Shown piece by piece: positions 1 to 6,614 of a stretch of 6,958 bases of DNA. The notes beneath the pieces were generated by a model. That model had not been told where the DNA came from and did no database searches. It saw only the letters and a list, made by a program, of their open reading frames with translations. This stretch comes from JBDKJS01 sp039806065 (GTDB lineage Bacteria; Bacteroidota; Bacteroidia; AKYH767-A; 2013-40CM-41-45), in NCBI GenBank assembly GCA_039806065.1, contig JBDKJS010000167.1:1-6958 (forward strand), given 5' to 3'. The number at the start of each line of letters is the position of its first letter. The first letter of the stretch is position 1. The position numbers and the translations under genes are program-made.

Positions 1-3000
1 AAGTTGAATTATTATTAATTCCAGCCATGGTAACATTGGTAATACAATTACCGGTTGCTGCACCACCTAAGTTAGCTACACAATAGCAAAGGGTGGCTGC
101 ATTTTGACCTACCAATACAGGATTGGAGGTTAAGCTAGTATTACCAGTACAAGTTACTACACATTGGTAGTACGTTGCCGATGATTGAGTAGCAGCATAA
201 GTGGCATTCGTAGCACCAGTAATTGGAGTATAATTTACTCCGTCAGAAGAGCTCTGCCATTGATAATTGATAGAAGAAGCAATTTCAATGTTTTGTAAAC
301 TTAAATTGAAACTCTGACCAGCACATGCTGAAGGAACACTAGAAATGGTATTTCCAGGATTGGTAGTAAAGGTACAAGGACATATACTAGTAGTAATTGT
401 CGCAGGACCAGACCAAGCAGAATACACATTGTTACCAGCATCGCATGCTGCCCTTACATAAACATCGTATGCTGTAGAACATGCCATTGAAGTAATGTTG
501 AATGGATTGGTAGGAGCAGATACAACAGTTCCTGTTCCAGGTGTATAACCAGTAGGTCCATATTCCAATTCCCAAGCAGTTTCAGCACATCCTAATGTCC
601 AGCTAAAAGTACCACCATTTACAGTAGGTGCACTGGCTGCAAGACCAAAAGGTGTAGGACATGGAGGAGGAGGGGCTATTGTAATCAAATAATCCTCAGT
701 CTCACCAAAAGTGTTGTTTCCGCATGGAGTCATAGCACTACCGGCAATATTGAACATAGCTCTTACACGCAAGCGATAAGTTCCAGGGGTAGGATTACAT
801 GCTATGTTAACTGGGAAGGTAGCATTACCGCCTAAAGTACCACTCACTCCTGAACCAGGAACAGGAGTAGCTGTAAATCCAATTCTTTCTGAAGGATGAT
901 CGAATACACCATTGTTGTCATAATCAATCCAGGCGGCATAGCTTTCGCTCCATTCGCCTGCATATACCGTACATCCATAATTGGTACCTGCTACAAGTGT
1001 TGTAGTGAGCAATGGATTACCAGTGTAATCTGAATATCCTAATAAACCACTTGGACAACCTGTTCCAGAATTGTTATCTAAAGTATTCAAAATTACACGA
1101 GCTATTACGTCTTCATCAGTACATCCAGAAGATGTTACTGGGGTGCAATAACATGTTGTTGGTGCATTCATGGTAACTTGTACTGCACTTGTTGTAGCAC
1201 TTAAGGTGCTGAAAGAACAGGTTACCACACATTGATAGTAGGTAGCTGCAGTTTGAGATGTTGTATAAGTTGCATTGGTAGCTCCAGTTATATCTGTATA
1301 AGTTACTCCATCAGGTGAAGATTGCCATTGATAAGAAGTACCTGGATCTGTTTGTACACTGCTCATACTTAAATTAAAGTTTACGCCTGAACACACAGAT
1401 GGAGCACTTGAAAGTGCATTTCCTACAGTGGGCGTTCCAGAGCAAAGTGTTAAAGAATAGCAAGAAATTGAAGCATTCCATCCCGCCCCTTGAACAGAAC
1501 CATCAGAAGTCCAAACTATGGTTAAGGCACCACTCGGATCGGTACTTGTGAAAGTAACAGGCGTGGTTAAAGTACCAGTAGTAGCCAATAAAACAGGAGA
1601 GCTGGTAGATGGTCCATTATAAATAGTAATGTCGTCACAGCATGATTCACCAGCAAAACTGTTGAAAGTTAATACGATACCATTTCCTGAAACCGGATTG
1701 ATAGTGTAGGTCAAGTTTTCATTGATAGTATAAGCAGCACTTGGGCCACCTGAATCGTAAAATGAACCGGAACAAATTGGCGAGGAACTACCATTGCTCA
1801 TATTGATACAATTTAAATTAGTAACCAATACGGGTACAGATGTTGCAGAACCTCCAAAAGAACAAGCAACTACACATTGATAATAATTGTCACTTGATTG
1901 ATTTGCGGTATGAGTGGAGTTCGTAGCACCAGTGATGTCAGTATAACTTATGCCATCAGGTGAACTTTGCCATTGGAAAGTGATACCTGAACCAGTAACA
2001 TTATTTGAAAGAGATAAATTAAAATTCACTCCAATACACGCTGAGGTAGCTGAACTTACGGTATTTCCAGGAGAGGGAGTTCCAGTGCAGTTAGTGTTTG
2101 CTATTATATCTACATAAAAGTCTTCAGTCTCACCATAAGTGTAAGTACCACAAGAGTTATGTAAAGTTCCAGCAGATCCTTCTACTACAATTATTCTCAT
2201 TCTTGTTTGACCTAAAGTAGCTGTAGGTGGCACGCTAAATGTACCCGTTACATTTCGAGGACCTATCAAAGTAGCTGCCTCTGCAAATACCTTTTCACCT
2301 GCATCTAGGAAGGAACCATTTTGATTGAAGTCAACCCAAATTGATGTTCCAAATGCATAATAAGTTCCTGCATTACATTCATTTTCTTCGATCGTAAAAG
2401 GTACGGTGGAACCTTGAGCCAATGAAGTCAAAGATCCGATCGAGGTGAAATTAGAATAGAGTCCTAACACAGATCCGGTACCTGGGGCTACGGCAGTACA
2501 GTTATTGGCACCAGCATAGGCAGGAGGGGTAGAACCTCCATTAACAGTCACTGTATAGATATCCTCATCTGCGGTATTTGTGGCAGTAGAAGAACAATAG
2601 CAGTTTAGGAAATTTTCCATATTTACCAATACAGGATTCGAGGTTGTAGAACCACCACCGCTACAAGTAACGATACATTGATAATAGGTAGCTGAAGTTT
2701 GAGAAGTTCCGTAGGAAGCACTAGTAGCTCCTGTTATATTAGCATAAGAAACTCCATCAGGCGAAGATTGCCACTGGTAGCTTACTCCAGAACCAGAAGT
2801 TAAGTTTTGAAGGCCTAAAGTAAAATTAACATTAGCACATGCATTAGTAGCACTTGAAGTGGTATTACCAGGAGCCGGGGTTCCTGAACATGCTGAAGTA
2901 TTATAGTTAATTTGGGTGTTATAGAAACGAGCTTGTGTAGTCCAAGCAGTTTGAGTACCTGGAATAACTACATTGTTGCTGGTACCCATGGCTTGATTAC

Positions 3001-3571
3001 CGCTAGCAGTATATTGCCATAGAAAAGAGTTGGTGGTAAAAGGGGTTGTCATGGTGCCAGCTGGGAACCATTCCACATAACATTCAATAGCACCGCCAGC
3101 ATAGGTAAAACCTGAAGTAGGCCAAACCCAATAACCTGTAGCAGCCGGCATGTTGCCGGAGTTAATAGTGGCTGTGTAAGCCAAAGTAGCTCCACTGATC
3201 ATCGTGTTCCAGGCCGTACCTGTAGCCAAGACCGTAGCTGAGCTATTCTTTAAATACACATTTAAAGTCCACGCATTGGCTCCAGAAGGTGCGCCATTGT
3301 TTTGCTTGTTATAACCCCATCCGGTAATGTTTGCTCCAGAAGAAAGTCCAGCAGCCGATAACTGTGCCGCTGTTAACAACTGAATTGACTTTGAATGGTG
3401 AAATGCACTCGTTGTAGTTGAACGATAAATTGGTGTACCATTGGTACCAGAAGCCGTAAGGGTTCCGGTTCCAATTGTGACTGTTTGCCCCACAGCTAGC
3501 TGTGTTACAAACAGTAATAGGGCTAGCAATCCCGCTTTGCCCCATCGAAAGATGTAATTGTTTGTTCCCAT
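1..3571 (-). CDS. Large secreted modular protein with Ig-like, GEVED, CUB-like and FN3 domains (C-terminus beyond window)
   Basis: An unbroken frame of 1190 codons runs from ATG at 3571 to the left edge. An in-frame TAA lies directly before the ATG, so the start is firm. Residues 1-28 form a signal peptide (hydrophobic core about 14-26, cleavage after LAVG before Q29). Residues 30-222 are a unique region I do not recognise. Then follow Ig-like 1 (228-318), GEVED 1 (325-490), Ig-like 2 (495-584), CUB-like (588-707, with FYDSGG and CCDDITIYNG), Ig-like 3 (710-800), GEVED 2 (807-966), a PPPP linker, FN3 (971-1062, with YDVYVRAACDAG), Ig-like 4 (1066-1155) and the start of a probable GEVED 3 (from C1162). 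The many cysteines suggest disulfides formed after export. Such mosaics are known in Bacteroidota as T9SS-exported surface or secreted proteins. Adhesion or carbohydrate binding is inference, and no catalytic domain is visible. A sorting domain is expected at the unseen C-terminus. The protein is truncated only by the window edge. Confidence 0.93.
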   Translation of the reverse strand, partial: MGTNNYIFRWGKAGLLALLLFVTQLAVGQTVTIGTGTLTASGTNGTPIYRSTTTSAFHHSKSIQLLTAAQLSAAGLSSGANITGWGYNKQNNGAPSGANAWTLNVYLKNSSATVLATGTAWNTMISGATLAYTATINSGNMPAATGYWVWPTSGFTYAGGAIECYVEWFPAGTMTTPFTTNSFLWQYTASGNQAMGTSNNVVIPGTQTAWTTQARFYNTQINYNTSACSGTPAPGNTTSSATNACANVNFTLGLQNLTSGSGVSYQWQSSPDGVSYANITGATSASYGTSQTSATYYQCIVTCSGGGSTTSNPVLVNMENFLNCYCSSTATNTADEDIYTVTVNGGSTPPAYAGANNCTAVAPGTGSVLGLYSNFTSIGSLTSLAQGSTVPFTIEENECNAGTYYAFGTSIWVDFNQNGSFLDAGEKVFAEAATLIGPRNVTGTFSVPPTATLGQTRMRIIVVEGSAGTLHNSCGTYTYGETEDFYVDIIANTNCTGTPSPGNTVSSATSACIGVNFNLSLSNNVTGSGITFQWQSSPDGISYTDITGATNSTHTANQSSDNYYQCVVACSFGGSATSVPVLVTNLNCINMSNGSSSPICSGSFYDSGGPSAAYTINENLTYTINPVSGNGIVLTFNSFAGESCCDDITIYNGPSTSSPVLLATTGTLTTPVTFTSTDPSGALTIVWTSDGSVQGAGWNASISCYSLTLCSGTPTVGNALSSAPSVCSGVNFNLSMSSVQTDPGTSYQWQSSPDGVTYTDITGATNATYTTSQTAATYYQCVVTCSFSTLSATTSAVQVTMNAPTTCYCTPVTSSGCTDEDVIARVILNTLDNNSGTGCPSGLLGYSDYTGNPLLTTTLVAGTNYGCTVYAGEWSESYAAWIDYDNNGVFDHPSERIGFTATPVPGSGVSGTLGGNATFPVNIACNPTPGTYRLRVRAMFNIAGSAMTPCGNNTFGETEDYLITIAPPPPCPTPFGLAASAPTVNGGTFSWTLGCAETAWELEYGPTGYTPGTGTVVSAPTNPFNITSMACSTAYDVYVRAACDAGNNVYSAWSGPATITTSICPCTFTTNPGNTISSVPSACAGQSFNLSLQNIEIASSINYQWQSSSDGVNYTPITGATNATYAATQSSATYYQCVVTCTGNTSLTSNPVLVGQNAATLCYCVANLGGAATGNCITNVTMAGINNNST
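107..2890 (-). repeat. Four interspersed copies of an Ig-like module within the large secreted protein
   Basis: The copies lie at about 2618-2890, 1820-2089, 1172-1444 and 107-376. Each follows the pattern C-x-G-T-P-x-x-G-N near its start, then a second Cys, a core of YQWQSSPDG-x-x-Y-x-x-ITGAT, then YYQC-x-V-x-C, and usually ends near NPVLV. Cysteines fall at residues 228/245/299/303, 495/512/566/570, 710/727/781/785 and 1066/1083/1137/1141. The spacing of 17, 54 and 4 residues is therefore identical in all four copies. Core similarity is also clear in the DNA, for example CCTGATGG in copies 1 to 3 and TCTGACGG in copy 4. The W in QWQ and the YYQC cysteine match the Trp and the second disulfide Cys of an Ig fold. 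The copies are separated by other domains rather than being in tandem. Confidence 0.85.
674..2599 (-). repeat. Two complete GEVED domains, with putative Ca-binding loops, in the large secreted protein
   Basis: The copies lie at about 2102-2599 (residues 325-490) and 674-1153 (residues 807-966). Each begins with a CYC motif and ends with the family signature, seen here as GETEDFYVDI (480 onward) and GETEDYLITI (956 onward). Each has a central loop led by Trp: W412 with D414, N416, N418, D423 and E426, and W881 with D883, D885, N887, D891 and E895. This DxNxNG/DxDxNG spacing looks like a calcium-binding loop, although metal binding is inferred. A third copy appears to begin at position 88 and run off the left edge (CYC at 1162-1164, then NVTMAGINNNS). 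GEVED domains are common in large exported Bacteroidota proteins and have no assigned enzymatic activity that I know of. Confidence 0.8.
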
Positions 3572-3690
3572 TTAGATTTAATTTAAGTATTTGAATTGTT
3601 AAACTTAGTTGATTGAATTATGAATTGAAAATTAAATTAGCTACATTATTTGTTATTTTACGCCAATGCACTAAAAAGCTTGGTGAATTT

Positions 3691-5358
3691 TTACTTGACA
3701 ATTCTATTGGTTGAAATAACGCCTGCTTCATTGACACTACGCAAAAGATAGATGCCACTCGTTAAACCTTCTGTGTTGATGGTGTGATTACGATCAACTG
3801 CAATGCTGGTTAATACCATACGTCCTGCAATGTCCATTATTTCGATTTTTGAATCAACAAGCAATCCACTTACATGCAGTTCATTCTTAAAAGGATTGGG
3901 ATAGGTGGTGATGGCCCTAACCTCTTCAGCATCCAATGAAGTTTTGAAGGCAGAAGTAACCCCATAGTTTTCTATGGATATGGCTTCTGATTGGTGCCCA
4001 GCAAAATCTCCAAATACATTTTTTAATATTGAAACCTGTTTGGTCGTTTCATTGAAATCTATGGAGACGCCAGCATTGGAATTAGAAAAAGAACCATCTA
4101 TATAATAACCATTTTCTACCGTAACAGAAAGTCTGTTGGTAATTTTAAGCGCAAAAGAAGCAGATAGCGAATCGCCAGCAGTCTTACCTATTAAACTCCC
4201 AACCAAATAACAATTTCTGCTGAGGTTTGTCATTTTCATTTCCGATAATTCATATCTGTTAATCAACACAGCTCCTCCCGATATGTTAGGAGCAGCAACA
4301 GCACTACCTGTTAGCGTGCCGGTTCTTCCATCATACCTATAAAAAACTAATGAATTAGTAGCGGATGTTCCAGCGACCCATAAAATTTTATGATCAGTTG
4401 CTGCACTAATTAATGAACCACTATCATCTACTCCTCTATTCACTACCCTAATCCAAGCCCTTGCACCGTTGGAACTATATCTGGCGATTAAAAAATCTTG
4501 ATTTCCACTTAGTGAATTAAAACTAGTCCCTGTTATGTATATTGATCCATCAGTTGTTACTTCAATCTTATTGATACGATCATTACCTGAGATAGAACCA
4601 GCATTATAAGTGACAAGCCAGAGTTGGGTAGCTGTAGGAGATAATTTCTCTAATTTAACTTCATTGGCAGTACCATTAAACTTATAACCACCTAATATTA
4701 CATTCAAATTTGAATCAACACCTATGCTTGTCACCTTTAAATTCAATATATTATAAAATGGTACCGTCACTGTACTTGCTGCATTTGCTTTCAAGATGGC
4801 TTGACTCACCACACCATTCAAATTGCTTTCAACCAATGCATAAACAGTAGATCCACTCACTGCAAAGTCAATTCCCTTTTCATTGCTAGTGGCCTTTTGC
4901 CATCTATACACCCACGAGCTGGTTAGAGAAGTTGTGTATTTTGCTATTACTACATCAAACCCGTTCGCTGCATCATGTACCGTATAACCGAAGTACAAAG
5001 CGCCTCCGCTAAGTTTCAATCCGAATGAACTAAAATTGTTAAGCCCATTTTCTTGCAAAAGTCCAACGTTTATCTTGGTTTCAGCAATCACATTACCTGA
5101 AATGTCATATCTCCTTAAGATTACGTAGTTGTAACTTAAGTTGGTAACTATTCCTGAAGGATTAATATTGGACCGATGATCAGAGATCGTATAAACCCCG
5201 CCTGCATTGTCCATTACCACCTTTCTACCTTCATCAGAAAATCCAGGATCAGATGTAAAATCATATTCTGCCCCTCCAATATAGTTCCATTGGGCAATGC
5301 TGGGTTTGTTTGTCAACAAACAGATGACCAATATTACAAGTTTGTAAAATGTTCTCAT
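3691..5358 (-). CDS. Secreted beta-propeller (SBBP-like) protein with T9SS type A C-terminal sorting domain
   Basis: Complete, 555 residues. ATG at 5358 is firm because an in-frame TAA lies four codons upstream with no other start between. Residues 1-22 form a signal peptide (core LVILVICLL, cleavage after SIA before Q23). Residues about 43-410 hold degenerate propeller-type strands of the form 'V/IY-x-x-G ... D-x-x-I-A-R/K-Y ... G-x-x-x-W'. The clearest are at 119-153, 270-303 (IYITGTS then FLIARYSSNGARAW) and 326-345. Residues 483-555 match the Por/T9SS C-terminal domain: YPNPF at 486-490, a central IEIMDIAGRMV, SGIYLL near 542-547 and a terminal lysine. The protein should cross the outer membrane through T9SS and be released or anchored with loss of this domain. 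No catalytic motif is visible, so its function is unknown. It is the upstream neighbour of the large modular protein, same strand, 119 bp away. The two could be co-transcribed, but I see no clear terminator or promoter between them. Confidence 0.92.
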   Translation of the reverse strand: MRTFYKLVILVICLLTNKPSIAQWNYIGGAEYDFTSDPGFSDEGRKVVMDNAGGVYTISDHRSNINPSGIVTNLSYNYVILRRYDISGNVIAETKINVGLLQENGLNNFSSFGLKLSGGALYFGYTVHDAANGFDVVIAKYTTSLTSSWVYRWQKATSNEKGIDFAVSGSTVYALVESNLNGVVSQAILKANAASTVTVPFYNILNLKVTSIGVDSNLNVILGGYKFNGTANEVKLEKLSPTATQLWLVTYNAGSISGNDRINKIEVTTDGSIYITGTSFNSLSGNQDFLIARYSSNGARAWIRVVNRGVDDSGSLISAATDHKILWVAGTSATNSLVFYRYDGRTGTLTGSAVAAPNISGGAVLINRYELSEMKMTNLSRNCYLVGSLIGKTAGDSLSASFALKITNRLSVTVENGYYIDGSFSNSNAGVSIDFNETTKQVSILKNVFGDFAGHQSEAISIENYGVTSAFKTSLDAEEVRAITTYPNPFKNELHVSGLLVDSKIEIMDIAGRMVLTSIAVDRNHTINTEGLTSGIYLLRSVNEAGVISTNRIVK

Positions 5359-5546
5359 TGTTAAATATTAAATTGATTGATAGCACAAGGTAACAATCTA
5401 TATCTAAAAAGCAAATTCTTTTTTACGAACGTACTAATTCTCCCAACCAAGGTATCTGCCGCTAGAACCTTCACATTACTGACCCTAAGCTGACATTGAA
5501 CCTTCTTTTTTTTTCTTTTTTTGCAAAAAAACAATGACCTATTAAA
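5359..5546. promoter_or_regulatory. Divergent intergenic region with T/A-tract palindrome
   Basis: This stretch separates the start codons of two divergent genes, so both promoters should lie here. Next to the plus-strand gene is a pyrimidine tract (5501-5522) leading into a perfect 16-base palindrome, TTTTTTTGCAAAAAAA (5516-5531), which ends 15 bases before the ATG. No -7 element of the TAnnTTTG form is visible for the plus-strand gene. The tract could be a promoter or leader element, or only low-complexity sequence. Neither start codon has a Shine-Dalgarno sequence. Confidence 0.5.
5386..5415 (-). promoter_or_regulatory. Candidate Bacteroidota-type promoter of the beta-propeller/T9SS gene
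   Basis: Read on the minus strand, TTTG (5415-5412) is followed after 19 bases by TACCTTG (5392-5386). The known Bacteroidota housekeeping promoter has TTG or TTTG near -33 and TAnnTTTG near -7, with about 19-21 bases between. The -7 element here lacks one T. Transcription would start close to 5380, giving a leader of about 20 bases before ATG at 5358, which is plausible. This is pattern matching by eye only. Confidence 0.4.
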
Positions 5547-6614
5547 ATGAAATACTTATTGCTTTGCTGTTTTGCTGCTTTTATGCTGGGGCACACGCCT
5601 CTTCCGCTGGCTTCGTCCCAAGATGCTAATGATTCTTTGCGATACGAAGGAGAAGTGCATCTGAAAAATATTACCCAGCTTACTTTTGGAGGCGATAATG
5701 CTGAGGCTTATTATAGTTTCGATAGTAAAAAATTAGTTTTTCAAGCCACTAACCCAGCTTGGGGTGACGCTTGCGATCAAATATATACGGCTACGATTGA
5801 TCAATTTAAACCGGTTAAAATAAGTACCGGTGATGGCAGAACCACTTGCAGCTATTTTCTGCCGGATGGGCAGCATGTACTTTACGCTTCCACGCATCTC
5901 GGTGATAAACAATGCCCTCCGAAACCTGCCCCACGTTCCGATCACAAATACGTTTGGCCACTTTATCCCACTTTCGATATCTTTACGTGTGACCTAAATG
6001 GAAATGTGGTGGGTCAGCTTACCAATAACCCAGGATATGATGCTGAAGCGACTGTGAGTCCGAAGGGTGATAAAATAGTTTTTACAAGCACGCGCAGCGG
6101 AGACCTCGAACTTTATACGATGGATTTAGATGGGAAAAATGTTAAGCAAATTACCAATGAATTAGGTTACGATGGTGGTGCTTTCTTTAGTCCGGATGGT
6201 AAGCAATTGGTGTTCCGAGCGTCTAGACCTAAAACGGAAGAGGAGATTAAAACTTATAGAGATTTATTGAAGCAGGATTTGGTGATGCCTAGCAACATGG
6301 AAATTTATACTTGCAATGTTGATGGCAGTGATCTAAAAAAAATTACCAACCTAGGCCATGCTAACTGGGCCCCGTTCTTTAGCCCTGATCAACAGAAAAT
6401 AATTTTTAGCAGCAATCATAAATCTGGAGGCTATCAATTCAACCTATATGCCATCGATATTGACGGCTCCAATTTGGAACAAATTACTTTTGATAAAACT
6501 TTCGATGCATTTCCAGTTTTTTCACCTGATGGGAAAAAGTTAGTTTGGAGTAGCAATCGGAATAACAAAGGCACAAGAGATACCAATCTGTTTATTGCTG
6601 ATTGGGTAGACTAA
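5547..6614 (+). CDS. Exported TolB-like six-bladed beta-propeller protein (PD40 repeats)
   Basis: Complete, 355 residues. The ATG is firm because an in-frame TGA lies at 5535-5537 with no start between. Residues 1-24 form a Sec signal peptide (core LLLCCFAAFML, cleavage near LASS before Q25). There is no convincing lipobox, since C7 and C8 lie too early and lack the preceding small residues. Six PD40/TolB-type repeats follow, each with an 'F-S-P-D-G-K-x-L-V-F' core: about 50-85, 98-150, 165-196, 209-260, 272-307 and 319-353. The following strand often reads L/I-Y-T-x-D-x-D-G and ends in QIT or KIT. Six blades match a closed TolB-like propeller. Blade 4 has a charged insertion (about 228-249). 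Blades 1 to 3 carry C76, C101, C123 and C148, which could form disulfides. It lacks the separate TolB N-terminal domain, and no Tol-Pal genes are adjacent, so it should not be called TolB. A ligand- or protein-binding role in the periplasm is inferred. Confidence 0.92.
   Translation: MKYLLLCCFAAFMLGHTPLPLASSQDANDSLRYEGEVHLKNITQLTFGGDNAEAYYSFDSKKLVFQATNPAWGDACDQIYTATIDQFKPVKISTGDGRTTCSYFLPDGQHVLYASTHLGDKQCPPKPAPRSDHKYVWPLYPTFDIFTCDLNGNVVGQLTNNPGYDAEATVSPKGDKIVFTSTRSGDLELYTMDLDGKNVKQITNELGYDGGAFFSPDGKQLVFRASRPKTEEEIKTYRDLLKQDLVMPSNMEIYTCNVDGSDLKKITNLGHANWAPFFSPDQQKIIFSSNHKSGGYQFNLYAIDIDGSNLEQITFDKTFDAFPVFSPDGKKLVWSSNRNNKGTRDTNLFIADWVD
6611..6614. other. Tail-to-tail overlap of two stop codons
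   Basis: The bases CTAA serve both genes. TAA at 6612-6614 ends the plus-strand TolB-like gene. The complement of CTA at 6611-6613 is TAG, which ends the minus-strand deacetylase gene. The convergent genes therefore overlap by four bases. No intergenic space remains for a terminator, and I see no hairpin with a T-tract within about 50 bases on either side. Confidence 0.9.

Noticed and set aside
107..2890. Repeated segments considered as a CRISPR array or mobile-element repeats
   Set aside because: The repeats are hundreds of bases long, diverged, unevenly spaced and in frame, and they encode protein domains. There are no short identical repeats with spacers, terminal inverted repeats or transposase.
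3309..3545. 78-residue minus-strand frame beginning at an ATG inside the start of the large gene
   Set aside because: It is out of frame with, and nested within, the 1190-codon frame starting at 3571, which has a signal peptide and recognisable domains. The short frame has no such features.
3600..3607. Possible -7 element TAAGTTTA (minus strand) for the large mosaic gene
   Set aside because: It differs from TAnnTTTG at one position, but no TTG/TTTG element lies at the expected distance upstream, and the AT-rich region makes chance matches likely.
3663..3683. Possible terminator hairpin downstream of the propeller/T9SS gene (minus strand CCAAGC ... GCATTGG)
   Set aside because: The stem has only six pairs with a bulged A, and the bases after it are CGTAAAATAAC rather than a T-tract, so it does not look like an intrinsic terminator.
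5176..5364. 62-residue plus-strand frame
   Set aside because: It lies antisense to the signal peptide and first blades of the propeller/T9SS gene and shows no domain or leader of its own.
5733..5945. 70-residue minus-strand frame
   Set aside because: It is antisense to the well-supported TolB-like gene and has no recognisable protein features.
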